Assembly: GCA_029215795.1 (NCBI GenBank)
Contig: JARDYH010000003.1
Coordinates: 170,388,382-170,452,381 of the forward strand
Length of the DNA: 64,000 bases
Reading direction: 5' to 3'
Origin: Anniella stebbinsi
Taxonomy: Eukaryota; Chordata; Lepidosauria; Squamata; Anniellidae
Part shown: piece after piece, positions 1-9,719 of the stretch
Layout: each line of letters starts with the position of its first letter
Position numbering within the stretch: position 1 is the stretch's first letter
Notes under the pieces: generated by a model
What the model saw: the letters and a program-made list of their open reading frames with translations, nothing else
Databases searched by the model: none
Told to the model about the DNA's origin: nothing
Position numbers and translations under genes: made by a program

Positions 1-520
1 GTTGCGCCATTTCCCACCAGTGTAAATTTGGCCAACCTTGACGCTCGAAAGGACCCGACGTCTTGCCTTTTCGAAATATTCACCTGCGGGTAAAGGAAGC
101 GGCACACGGGAAGGCTACGAGAAGTTTCCGTCTCAGACCGATTCTGCTGGAGAAAAAGAAGTGACCACGAAACGGGGGGGGGGGGAGGGGGGAGGGAAGG
201 ATGGAATTAATTCGCCCTTAAAGAGCTCACGCTTGATGGGAAATCAACAAAGATCTGACTTTCCCTGGGTCATTTGCATGCACAGTTCTTCACAAAGCTT
301 CAGATGGCTAGTCCCGGTTTCTCCTCCTCCTCCTCGGTTTTCTTTTTCGTGAACTGCTTTCGGTGGCTCCGGAATGAAGACCATAGATCGAGCCTACCAA
401 GAGAGGGCCTGTTCTTTCCTTGTGCTAGGGAATAGTATGGGTAGGAATAGCCAGACTTAGGCCAGATTTACAACTCGTGTCAAATTATTACGAATGTGGA
501 ATAAAGCAGGAAATAATAAT
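1..520. other. unique sequence with a G-run
   Basis: No gene or repeat recognised. Slightly CpG-enriched at the start. A purine tract of G runs lies at about 174-200 and could form a G-quadruplex. The window edge cuts whatever lies to the left. Confidence 0.4.
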
Positions 521-522
521 AG

Positions 523-782
523 GGCCATATCTATACCAAGCAGGATATAGCACTATGAAAGTGGTATATAAAAGGCAGGAGCCACACTACTGCTCTATAG
601 TGTCATTGAAGTGCACTGACAACTGTTGAGCCCATTGACACATACCATATACCGCTTTCACAGTGCTATATTCTGCTTGGTGTAGCTCTGGCCTTTGAAA
701 GTGGTATATGGAATGTAGATTGTGCCCCCAACAGTCATCAGTGCATTTCAGTACCACTATGAAGCAGTAGTGGTCATGTTTA
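523..782. repeat. palindromic MITE-like element with an extra inverted arm
   Basis: Left end GGCC...ACCAAGCAGGATATAG is mirrored by CTATATTCTGCTTGG...GGCC ending at 693. A further arm at 694-782 repeats the interior in opposite orientation (GTGGTATATG, CAACAGT, CAGTAGTGG). A second, shorter copy is at 3786-3903. Confidence 0.7.
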
Positions 783-861
783 CAGTGGCCACATTGAAAT
801 CAATGGGACCTAAGTGAGCCTTGTCTAACCTGTTCCCATTAATTTATATCTCTAAGCAACC

Positions 862-983
862 AGCTGGTGCCCTCCAGATGTTTAGGATTATTGCTCCCAT
901 CACCTCTAGTCAGTATGGCCAATGGTCAGGGATTATGAGAGTTATAATCCAAACATCTATAGGGCATCAGGTTGCCTACCCCT
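862..983. repeat. CTCCAGATG-family palindromic repeat
   Basis: Arms CTCCAGATGTTTAGGATTAT and the complementary ATAATCCAAACATCT face each other. It belongs to a family seen many times here whose arms read CTCCAGATGTTTTGGACTAC / GTAGTCCAAAACATCTGGAG. Confidence 0.7.
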
Positions 984-1016
984 CTATAGTATATTTCCTC
1001 AAAAGCAATGAGATTT

Positions 1017-1258
1017 AGGATGCAATCCTATGGCCACTTACCCAACAGCAAGTCCCATTCAGATCAATGAGACTTACTGTCGAGTAGACATGTACAGGAT
1101 CGTGCTGTTAAACTGCAATCCTATGCATACTTTTGTGACAATAGGCCCATAAAATACAATGGCACTTGATTCTGAGTAAACGTGCAGACTGAACCTAGTG
1201 GGATTTGCTCCGGTTTAAACATGCAGGATTGCACAGTGACTTCCTAGGATTGCAGCCT
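1017..1258 (-). repeat. two tandem copies of the ~85-bp palindromic repeat
   Basis: Shows GCAATCCTATG at one end, AGTAGACATGTACAGGAT at the other, with CCATTCAGATCAATG at the fold. The second copy (about 1109-1258) is more decayed. Confidence 0.65.
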
Positions 1259-1599
1259 TATGGTGTTTCTTGGCCAAATGTATACAAAAGTAAGCCCACC
1301 AGTTCAATTGGCATATAAATCTTAGGTTTTGCAGCCTCCCACCCTTTCCTGACCAAGATTATGTGGAAGTGAGACACTTTGATGTCGCTTTAGGGCTGCA
1401 CCTGTTCACGTAATTGAACTATAGCGATCCTCTTGAACACAAGCATTTTTTTTTAAGATATGGAAGATTTGTAAAAGAAAGCTGTACCTTTGGGGAGGAT
1501 TTATCCCCAAAGAAAGCTAAAAATATAATGGTGTAAGAGCTGGTCTAAATTTTTGGGGTGGGGGATGGGGTGGGGGTCTTTTAATATATAGCTCAAGCC

Positions 1600-1790
1600 C
1601 TTCTCTTTGCAGGATACCGAGGTGCACTTCTTCCTGCCTTTTGCAAGCCATCTGCTCTGCACCAGTTAGATATACCAGTTGCTGGGCTTCTCGCAGACAG
1701 GTGGTTGGCCCCCCATGTGAAAAAATGCTGGATTAGATAGGCCTGATTCAGCACGGATTTGCTGCAGGAGCGGTAGCCATTTGGCCTGTT
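1600..1790 (+). mobile_element. L3/CR1-type LINE 3' tail
   Basis: Carries the characteristic CCAGTTGCTGGGCTTC, GGTTGGCC and ATGCTGGATTAGATAGGCC blocks of this LINE tail. No coding part is retained. Confidence 0.65.
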
Positions 1791-1900
1791 TGACTACCAG
1801 GCCTCAGGGTTTTTTTTTACCCCTAAAGATCTCTCCCCACCCCGCAACCTGCTGATACTTCCCTCTTGTGCATGGAAGGCTACCCACATTTGCTCTCACT

Positions 1901-1989
1901 GATGTGTTGGACTACAGCTCCCATCATTCCCAGGCAGCATGCAGGAAGTTGTTGTCCAACACATCTGGATGGTGTCAGGTTGGGGAAGG
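1901..1989. repeat. CTCCAGATG-family palindromic repeat
   Basis: GTGTTGGACTACAGCTCC faces GTTGTCCAACACATCTGGA. A long C-run follows at about 2209-2224. Confidence 0.65.
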
Positions 1990-2449
1990 ATGTTCCACCA
2001 CCTCATTTCGACTTCCCGTAGCAGGATTCGAATTATGCTGGAATTAAACGATTGTGTGTATATGCGGTCTGGCTCCAAAGACTGGACATGCCAAAGGAGG
2101 AGAGATTCGATTCTTGCTGGCGTCAGTGGCATTGATGGGTCTTTTGTGAGTGTCAGTAATGTTGATATTTATATGAAAGGAGGGCTACATAACCCACAAC
2201 TTGGCATCTCCCCCCCCCCCCCCGCCACCCCCCATGGCACAATAGAATCAATCATGAAGACAGCTTCAGGTGTTTTGTGATGCAAATGTCGACATCTTCC
2301 ACTGGGAAGTCATCTCAGGAGACAGATTCGTGCTCATTATTTCCAGAATATGCATAATCAATCCATAGGTTTATGTGGAAAGGTAGAAAGTAACGAGCAA
2401 ACACACACATCTGGGAGGAAATCTGCTCTCTTGCTCAGACCAGGGTTCT

Positions 2450-2870
2450 TGAAGCCCAATCCTGCGCATGTTACACAGAAGAAAATGGGACTTATCCCCC
2501 CACCCCAGTAACTGTGCATGCCCTTACAGCCCGATCCTATGCTTAGGGTGACCATATGAAAAGGAAGACAGTATCTTTAACTGTATCACAACTGTATCTT
2601 TAACAGTTGTGATGAAGAGAGAATTTCACCAGGTGCTGCATGCATACAAATAACACCGGATGAAATTCCCTTTCCTATGCAATTACTAAAGATACAGAAG
2701 CCCTGTCCTCCTTTTCATATGGTCACCCTACCTATGCTTGTTTACTTGGAATCAAGTCTCGTTGTGTTCAATGGGCCTTACAGAACAACCCAAAGCGTTT
2801 TTATTCAGAAGTAAGTTCCACAGAGATCTGTGGGTCGTACTTCCTAGTAAATATTTAAGATTGCAGCCTG
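2450..2870 (+). repeat. ~85-bp palindromic repeats, one interrupted by a hAT-like insertion
   Basis: A copy at about 2450-2527 is followed by a second whose left part (CCCGATCCTATGCTT) ends at 2544 and resumes after 2731 (GTTTACTTGGAATCAAG). A third diverged copy follows to about 2870. Confidence 0.6.
2545..2731. mobile_element. hAT-like MITE with 8-bp target duplication
   Basis: Terminal inverted repeats AGGGTGACCATATGAAAAGG and CCTTTTCATATGGTCACCCT are flanked by an exact 8-bp duplication CTATGCTT (2537-2544 and 2732-2739). No coding capacity. It sits inside a ~85-bp palindrome copy, so it is the younger of the two. Confidence 0.8.
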
Positions 2871-3049
2871 ACTTCCAAGTGATTGAGAATGAGATTATTG
2901 TTTCCAAATCCACTGTGAGTAGGTAGACGTACTCTGAGTTGTTTACTAAAGTACAAATGACTGTCTATTAGCGATCTGGGCTTTCCTCAGTCACTTTAAC
3001 AGCCCCCCCCCCCCCCAGCATTTGCTTGGCGAGTTTGCATGAAGAACAA

Positions 3050-3245
3050 GAAACAAGGAATAATATAGAGCGAGTGGAATATAATAGACTGTCAGCCTAG
3101 AACTAAGGAGAGTTTGGTTCGAATCTTCACTCAGCCTTAAAACTCACTGGGTGACTTTAGACCAGTCACTCTCAGCCTAACCTACCTCAAAGGGTTGTTG
3201 TGAAGATAAAATAGGCAGTTTGGCAGAGAGCTAGGGAATATCACC
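3050..3245 (+). repeat. tRNA-derived SINE
   Basis: Has a Pol III B-box-like GGTTCGAATC at 3116-3125, then ACTCAGCC, CTCACTGGGTGACTTTAGACCAGTCAC and AGGGTTGTTGTGA, a SINE body common in reptile genomes. Reverse copies lie at about 11660-11850 and 37040-37225. Confidence 0.75.
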
Positions 3246-3326
3246 CCAATGCAATAAATGTGATAATCTCTCTTTCTACCAGAGCCAACATTAGAAAATT
3301 ACTTTTTTTTAACCACAGCTCTCCAA

Positions 3327-3374
3327 GCAAATAGGAAGGGAAATCTGGAAGCAAATAGGAAGAGAAATCTGGAA
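3327..3374. repeat. 24-bp direct tandem duplication
   Basis: GCAAATAGGAAGGGAAATCT plus GGAA occurs twice, with one A/G difference. Confidence 0.8.
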
Positions 3375-3785
3375 GCCCAGGTTTGCTTCATACAAACATG
3401 GAAGCAAGTCACTCTGATTTCAGTGGGATTCCAATTTAATTACACGTCACATATGAAGTCTTGGAATGCCAGATCTGGGGATTTAGAATATGGTCTCATC
3501 TGCAACCAAATGGAGCTGGTCGACCTGAAAGGAAACTTTGAAAAATGGAACTACAGCAAGGAGGAATGATGGTGAAAATAAAACGCCTTTTACAACAATG
3601 GTCGTTTGAAAAAATTAACACAATCACATCACACCTAAGTTTCCCCCCTTTGGAATAGGTTGTGAATGCTGTTAATGCCAGACCAGACGATAGTTCAAAA
3701 CAGAGTTGTTGTTTTTAAAATGAATGTCTATTCACTTTTAAATCTGTTTATGTGAGTGAGTGAAAGTCACTTTAAGTGTCACAAG

Positions 3786-3903
3786 GGCAGGATCTACACT
3801 ACTGCTTTATAGTGGTATTGAAGTATACTGACAACTGTTGGGGCCATATACCGCTTTCATACCACTTTCATAGTGCTATATCCTGCTTGGTGTAGATCTG
3901 GCC
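3786..3903. repeat. palindromic MITE-like element, short copy
   Basis: Same family as 523-782: ACTACTGCTTTATAGTGG, CAACTGTTGGGGCC, then CTGCTTGGTGTAGATCTGGCC-type right end. Confidence 0.65.
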
Positions 3904-4102
3904 TATGTGTGGCAAATACAGGCTTCAAAGGTGCCATTAAAGTAACGTCTGATTTGCCCCTAATGAAAAATGCAGACATTTAAGCGTGTTTAGTGAGGTA
4001 CAACATAGGAATGCTAAAGAACCTGGATTTCCTCGATTTAAATCCAGATTTCTTTGATTCGGATTACAAATAGTAATCCATGTGACAGCCACTAGCATTT
4101 AA

Positions 4103-4197
4103 AGTGCAATCCTATGGCTATTTAGACAAACTGGCTGGAGAATGCTAGAAGTTCTAGAACAGTTTTCTGTCTAAGCATGTGTAGGATTGCACCTTTA
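4103..4197. repeat. palindromic repeat, TTTAGACA-arm family
   Basis: GTGCAATCCTATGGCTATTT is mirrored by TGTGTAGGATTGCAC, with TTTAGACA and TGTCTAA inside. Other copies are near 19096-19225, 31130-31228 and 50385-50450. Confidence 0.65.
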
Positions 4198-4379
4198 CTT
4201 CAAGTGTTGCAGCCATCTCTTCCTAGCTAGTGATCCATGCTTAATCTATTGAAATTGATTGGTTTAGGCTACATTTCAGTCTGAGATTAAGAAAGGACTA
4301 GACCAGGGTTGCCTGGATCCTTGTTTAGCATCCTTGATCTCAAACACAAGTTGAACCTACCAGTGTCCCATATTTCCAG

Positions 4380-4615
4380 GATTAGGATCAGGTTTCTTGG
4401 CAAAGATAGGAACATAGATAGGAAATTGCCTTTCACTTTAAATCAGAATATGGGTCCATCTAGTCCAGTACTGTCGACACGGAGTGCCAGCAGCTCTCCA
4501 GGGTTTCAGGTAGAAGATTTTCCTGTTCTCCCTGGACTGGAGATGCCCAGGATTGGACGTGGGACTATTTGCATGGTGCTGGCCCCACCTATGTAGTGCT
4601 GTGGTTTTCGAATTC
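4380..4615 (-). repeat. tRNA-SINE, reverse orientation, diverged
   Basis: CCATCTAGTCCAGTACTGTC, CAGCTCTCCAGGGTTTCAGG and GGAGATGCCCAGGATTG are the reverse complement of the SINE at 47157-47325. Confidence 0.7.
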
Positions 4616-5071
4616 CAAACTATTGACAAAGCTCCATGGATTTAAGGACATTTTGATCCCATGTTCAGGGGCATAGACTTCTCAATTTGGGGGGGGGGCT
4701 TGGAGCTTTTGGGGGGCATTGGGCTTAACTTGGAAAAGGGGAGCACCCCCACACGCTGTAATTCCTAAATGAGCAAGCTTTTGTCCTACAAGGTCTGAGG
4801 GGATAGGAGAAAATGAATCTGGGGAATTTAGACTGACCCCCAAACACATAATACAGACAGCTAGAGACTGAGGAATCTGCCAGCTAGGTTGTGAGCTTAC
4901 TTGGTTGGGACAACTTGATGGTTACAGTATAGTGTGCAAGATGTGGAATTTTCCAGATCAATCAATCAATCAATCAATCGGTGGTAAACAAAGCCATAAA
5001 ATTGAGGAGGGGGAGGAAAGGAAAAGGTGGCAGATGCTGAAGGCATGGGATCTGCATTTAGTCACAGTTTT

Positions 5072-5165
5072 ACAGAGCAATCCTGTGCATGTCTACTCAG
5101 AAGTAAGTCTTGTGATGATCAATAGGATTTACTCCCAGGTTAATGAGCATAGCATTGCAGGCTTA
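5072..5165 (+). repeat. ~85-bp palindromic repeat
   Basis: GCAATCCTGTGCATGTCTAC, TCAGAAGTAAGT, GATTTACTCCCAGGTTAATG, GCATTGCAG in order. Confidence 0.75.
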
Positions 5166-5356
5166 AAATGGAATGTAGGAGAAGATTTCAGACATAGAAA
5201 GGGGAAGTGTTTCAAAACCAGAGGTCTCTGGCTAGTCTAGGCTATCTTAAACTCATGAATATCTATTTTCAGCAAGTATAAAATTAATCCAAGGCTCAGG
5301 TAAACTGAAGGGCCAATATTTAACCCAACTGATAGGTTAAAGCCAGATCCTAAACA

Positions 5357-5451
5357 GATTCAAAGCACAATCCTATACATGTCTACTCTGAAGTCCTATT
5401 GAATTCAGAGGGGCTTACTTCCAGGCAAGTGTCTATAAGGACTGCAACCTT
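5357..5451 (+). repeat. ~85-bp palindromic repeat
   Basis: GCACAATCCTATACATGTCT at one end and TTACTTCCAGGCAAGTGTC near the other. Confidence 0.75.
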
Positions 5452-5744
5452 CATTGGAGGAAAGTCCCACGGAAAGAAAGCAAATGCCTTGAACTTAACG
5501 TGGTCTGTGGCTCAGGCTGAGAGAGACAGGGAGAGATGTATTTTAGTAGACACCCGGATTTGCACAGTTTGATCAGAGATCAGAAAGCCGTGGGTTTCTT
5601 CTAACAGAGCTAAACTAAAGCCTCGAAGAAGCAGTGCAGGCCCTGCTGTTAGGCCAAGTAAAGCGGACTCCACTGGGAGCTGTTTACCGGTGCTATTAAA
5701 GGGCAGTCAATTGTTGCGTATAGTCAGTTGTGGAATTCTTGAAC

Positions 5745-5812
5745 TATCCATGCTGGCTGTGGCTGATGGGAGTCGAAGTCTGAAACATCTCGAGGGCACC
5801 GGATTGGGGAAG
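5745..5812. repeat. half copy of CTCCAGATG-family repeat
   Basis: GCTGATGGGAGTCGAAGTC, then ACATCTCGAGGGCACCGG, one arm only. Confidence 0.55.
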
Positions 5813-5900
5813 GCGTGTTTAGTGTTTTATTAACAACACCATCATTATCATTATTGGAGTGGGGAGGGCCTTTATAATTAAAGAAGAGCAAGATTAAAAG

Positions 5901-6118
5901 CAGCGTGGAGGCGGGTGGCTCCGGTCAGTGGGGCTGTAAATCCGCCCTGTGTTTCAATCAGAACCAGAGCTCTAAAGGAGCTATCCAAGGTGCTGAACCC
6001 AATGCCCAAAATATGGGGCAACCACCTTGGATAGCTCATTTAGAATTCCGTCTGGGTCTGATTGAAACCCAGAGCGGATGCACAGCCCCAGTGAAATCGG
6101 AGCCACCAGCCTCCACTG
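5901..6118. mobile_element. hAT-like fold-back MITE, copy 1
   Basis: 218-bp near-palindrome beginning CAGCGTGGAGGCGGGTGGC and ending GCCACCAGCCTCCACTG, flanked by an exact 8-bp duplication ATTAAAAG (5893-5900 and 6119-6126). CA/TG ends and 8-bp duplications are hAT hallmarks. The interior holds GAGCTATCCAAGGTGCTGAA facing its complement. Non-coding. Other copies: 22790, 46050, 51615, 53875, 54935. Confidence 0.85.
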
Positions 6119-6204
6119 ATTAAAAGAGAGACAAAACATAACCCATCCTAATGTCAAATTAGAAATATCTTCTTAATCGCTCATTTGCCTGATCTTGGGG
6201 ATAG

Positions 6205-6272
6205 ATGTCCGTCTGGGGGATGCTGGGACTTGTAGTCCAACTCACCTGGAGGGTCCCAGGTTGGCTGCCTTA
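6205..6272. repeat. half copy of CTCCAGATG-family repeat
   Basis: GATGCTGGGACTTGTAGTCC then CACCTGGAGGGTCCCAGG. Confidence 0.55.
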
Positions 6273-6279
6273 AGCGCTT

Positions 6280-7100
6280 TTCAGCAGCAACGCTAAATCT
6301 ACGTCCCCTCCCCTCCGTCCTGCGAGAGCTGAACGCCACACAGCCAGAACTCTGGCCCGGATTGGCTCTCAGCTAGTGTTACATGACACCGATGGAATCT
6401 GCGCGTTCCTACCTCCGCATCACACACGCTTACGCTCACGCCTAGCCGAGCTTTACGACGCCCTTTGGAAACGCAGGAGAAGGCTTCGGCTAGTCATAAT
6501 CGTTCATTCCAGATGCTAAGGAGCAAGGAAAGAAAGAAAGAAAGAAAGAAAGAGCTCGTGAAGGGGTGGGGGAGAGGAATCCCACGCCCTTCTTCTTCCC
6601 TCTGCCTCTGCTTAAACTATTTAACCATGAGGGAATGTTTAGCTGAGTGTAACGAACAGTTTCTGACTGGCTAGCTGGCTGTTGTGCGTGCGCGCAGATA
6701 AAACTTGGATGCGTGCTGAGCTGATGTCTGGCCAGAAAGAAGCGAAAGCAGCCCAGTTGACAGCACGATGCGCCCTCATTAAACAATGCGGCGCTCTCGC
6801 CGCCCCGTCCTTCTACCCAACCTCGGCCTCTAAATTTTGGAGGATTACCAGCCAGCCAGCAGCCAAACAAGGCGACTCTCTTCCTAGGCTGCCTCCCCTC
6901 CCCTCCCTCTCCCCCTCCCCTCCATACGAAGCTCGCTTGCAAAGCGAGGCGAATTCCTCAGGAATGGCGAGGTCAGATCGTGATCCGTCTGACTTTTCTC
7001 GCAGCCAGAACTTCCTCCTCTTTTATGGAAATCAAAGGCAGAGGCTCCCTTTCAGATTTCGAGAGGGACGAAGGAGGCAAGCGAGTTTCAACTAGGCCTA
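6280..7100. promoter_or_regulatory. isolated CpG-rich unique block
   Basis: Repeat-free apart from a short GAAA run at about 6529-6552. CG dinucleotides are frequent (for example around 6300-6480, 6685-6700 and 6770-6810), unlike the flanking DNA. Overlapping reading frames on both strands lack any recognisable domain. It could be a promoter of an unannotated transcript or a distal PRDM13 element about 20 kb upstream. I recognise no exon here, including none of neighbouring CCNC. Confidence 0.4.
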
Positions 7101-7295
7101 TACACATTCCCAAATAAACTGCAAATATTTTAAGAGCGTCCTTCCTTCCTTTCTCCTCCTAATATAGCAGCGTTATCCACAAGCGGTACCACCCCCACCC
7201 CCACCCCCACCCCACTGCTTTTAAAACAAAGGAATTTGTTCGTTAGGGCACCCATGTTCCTAGTGCTTTGATTCATTTGATGGGTAGAACAATAG

Positions 7296-7398
7296 GGTTA
7301 AATCCTATGTTTGTCCTACTTAGAGTAGACCCATTGAAATGAACAGGGCCATCCAGAGGAATCCCAGGTGCTGGGCAATGAAATTTTCGGGGAGGGGG

Positions 7399-7474
<76 letters not shown>

Positions 7475-7600
7475 TTGTTGTCCCCCTCACCTGCTATGCA
7501 GAGGTCCAGGACAAATTGCCCCCATTTGCCCTGCCCCCCCTCTCAGCAGGGAAATGAATGGGACTTAAGTTAAACTAACATTGAAGGATACCCACTATGG
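7296..7600. repeat. GATACAACCC-family palindrome interrupted by a microsatellite-bearing insert
   Basis: CTACTTAGAGTAGACCCATT on the left and GGGACTTAAGTTAAACTAAC on the right are halves of one palindromic repeat. Between them lies 207 bp bounded by GAAATGAA at 7336-7343 and 7551-7558, including the (TC)n(CA)n tract. Confidence 0.5.
7404..7471. repeat. (TC)n(CA)n compound microsatellite
   Basis: About 14 TC units pass directly into about 20 CA units. Just upstream, about 7190-7215, is a CCCCCA run. Confidence 0.95.
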
Positions 7601-7807
7601 ATACAACCCAGTGTTACTTGATGTGTAGAACTAGGCTAATCAATATACAGTGGCTTGTCCAAAAATACTGGAAAGAACATATGGTGTAACTGCTCCAAAA
7701 TGAAGATCCCAGACTGTCAGTAAGTCAGATCTAGTGATGCTGATAACATATTTCTACATCCTATCTAAAAACTAAGAAAGGCTTTCTTGAAGGATGATTG
7801 ACAGTTA

Positions 7808-7895
7808 AGGCTGCAATCCTATACCCACAGGGAGTAAGTTCCATTGAAGTCAATAGATTTATTCCTGAGTAGCCTGTATCGGCTTGCACTGCACC
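7808..7895 (-). repeat. ~85-bp palindromic repeat
   Basis: GGCTGCAATCCTATACCCAC, then TTCCATTGAAGTCAATAG at the fold and CCTGAGTAG. Confidence 0.7.
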
Positions 7896-9164
7896 ATATT
7901 TTGAATTCAGTCAGATTTCGGTGTAATTCTGCACACACTTTGGATCTAAGTATGATTGAATCCATCAATCGATCGATCCATTGATCAATCAGTGACATTT
8001 TTACCCCAATATGCTTCCAAGGATTTGAGGATGTTATACATGGGTATTTTCTCATTTTATCCTCCCAAGCCCCTTATAAGGTTAGGCAGAGAGAATTCCT
8101 GTACCAGGAATTTGAGCCCAGTATTTCAAAACTCTATTAACTACAGCTCTGGACTTCATATTTTCAAGGCTGGAAGTGTGATCCATTGAAATAAACAGGA
8201 CAAGTGTTTTGGACTGGAGAGTAAATCCATACACACGTTGCTGTTTTAAGTTTACTGGATTATGATAGCCCACATTCCATTGGAAACAAGTCTGGTTTAA
8301 ATCCATCAACAATGAGGCAGATCCGACAATAAAAGGCTAAGGGGAAATCTCACTTCAATCCATACTACAGTTAGGCTGCACTCCAGAGATTCTTTGTGGG
8401 GATTGACAATTACACTGGATGCACAGAGAGCCCCAGGAGTTCTTTAAAAATGACGATATATATAATGTGTTTGAAAGGGGGTTTAGATGAGAAAGTAACT
8501 TTCTTTCATTTTTAAGACCATCAGGATACAGCCATAGGTTACATATTTCACATGAGAGATTTTTAAGCACATCCCTAACTTTTTAAAATAATAATAATGG
8601 TGCTTTAATTTTTTTTAAAAGTTTGGCTGGACAGTGCCCAAATTGTCTTTCGTTCTTTTATGGATTAGTTGTATTTACTAGTATATCCACCTCTTGCAGC
8701 AATGACCTTGGGTTTACATGATGCTGGTCAAATGTCACCTACTGGCATAGTAATTCTAGTTCCCCATCTTGGAAAATCCTTTTTTACAATTTCATGCCAA
8801 CTATTATTGAGCAAGACAGGGTGTTGGTGTGAATGTGAATTAGTAGTAATAACTTGCAGGGCAAGTATATATTGAGGCATTAAAAGAAGAGAGCTTGAGG
8901 CATGGAATGAGGTCAAGAAAGGGTTTCTAGTTAATGACAGCTTCATTGGTCACCAAGAGGGCAATTAGACCAGCATTTTCAGTTGAGCTAATAGGGCAAG
9001 AGAGTGTGAAAGTAAATAGAAACTGACATAGGGACATGCCATACTGGAGAAGACCATGTAGGCAAGAAGAAAGAACTGGAATTTGACAGAGAAGAAATAA
9101 AAGAAGATGCTTTGGATGACTCTGAGGATTCACACTGGTTGTAGGTAAATACTTTACAGCAGAG
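7896..9164. other. intergenic, mostly unassigned
   Basis: AT-rich DNA with a weak reverse SINE fragment at about 8045-8160 (TTTTATCCTCCCAAGCCCC) and short ATCA/ATCG tandem repeats at 7963-7992. No supported gene. Confidence 0.4.
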
Positions 9165-9179
9165 GTAGGAAACCATTGC

Positions 9180-9300
9180 ATACAATGTGGCCACCAGATG
9201 TTGGACTCCAACTCCTATCAGTCTCAGCTAACATGTCAGAGATACAACAATATGCAGGTTGAGCATGATAGTAGTTGCAGTCCAACATATTGCTGAGCAA
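9180..9300. repeat. CTCCAGATG-family palindromic repeat, diverged
   Basis: CCAGATGTTGGACTCCAACTCC faces GTAGTTGCAGTCCAACATAT in the same arrangement as the other copies. Confidence 0.6.
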
Positions 9301-9654
9301 TTCTTCCACATTCTCTTTATCCTGGACAACTGCTTTGTCGGCTTACTGAGTGTGGGGAGCCCCACTGACAAAGTGTCAAGGTGAAAAGAAGTCCTTTAGC
9401 ACACATGTGAATTAAACCGCTCCCCCCTGTGAAGACAAGGTAAGAGTTATTTACTTATCTATTAATTAAATTTTCTCAGGTAACCATTTAAACTCTTAAT
9501 GCCAATGACAAAGGGTCACTCTAAAAAGGAGTCATTTGAGATTAACAACAGGGCAAGAAGGTCAGGGAAATAAACTCTTCCCTGCCTACTCCTAGCAAAT
9601 AACTATAAATAAATATTTTCCTAATAATAACATAGTTTGCAGGTAAACAAACCC

Positions 9655-9699
<45 letters not shown>
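9655..9699. repeat. (AAT)n microsatellite
   Basis: About 14 uninterrupted AAT units. The preceding 9301-9654 holds nothing recognisable. Confidence 0.95.
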
Positions 9700-9719
9700 T
9701 TTAAAACAGTGTAAAGGTG

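Noticed and set aside
5905..6123. Plus-strand frame of 72 codons
   Set aside because: Lies wholly within a hAT-like fold-back MITE; similar frames appear in other copies by descent of the repeat.
6490..7095. Frames of 150 and 137 codons in the orphan CpG-rich block
   Set aside because: No recognisable motif and low-complexity composition; kept only as a possible regulatory or promoter region.
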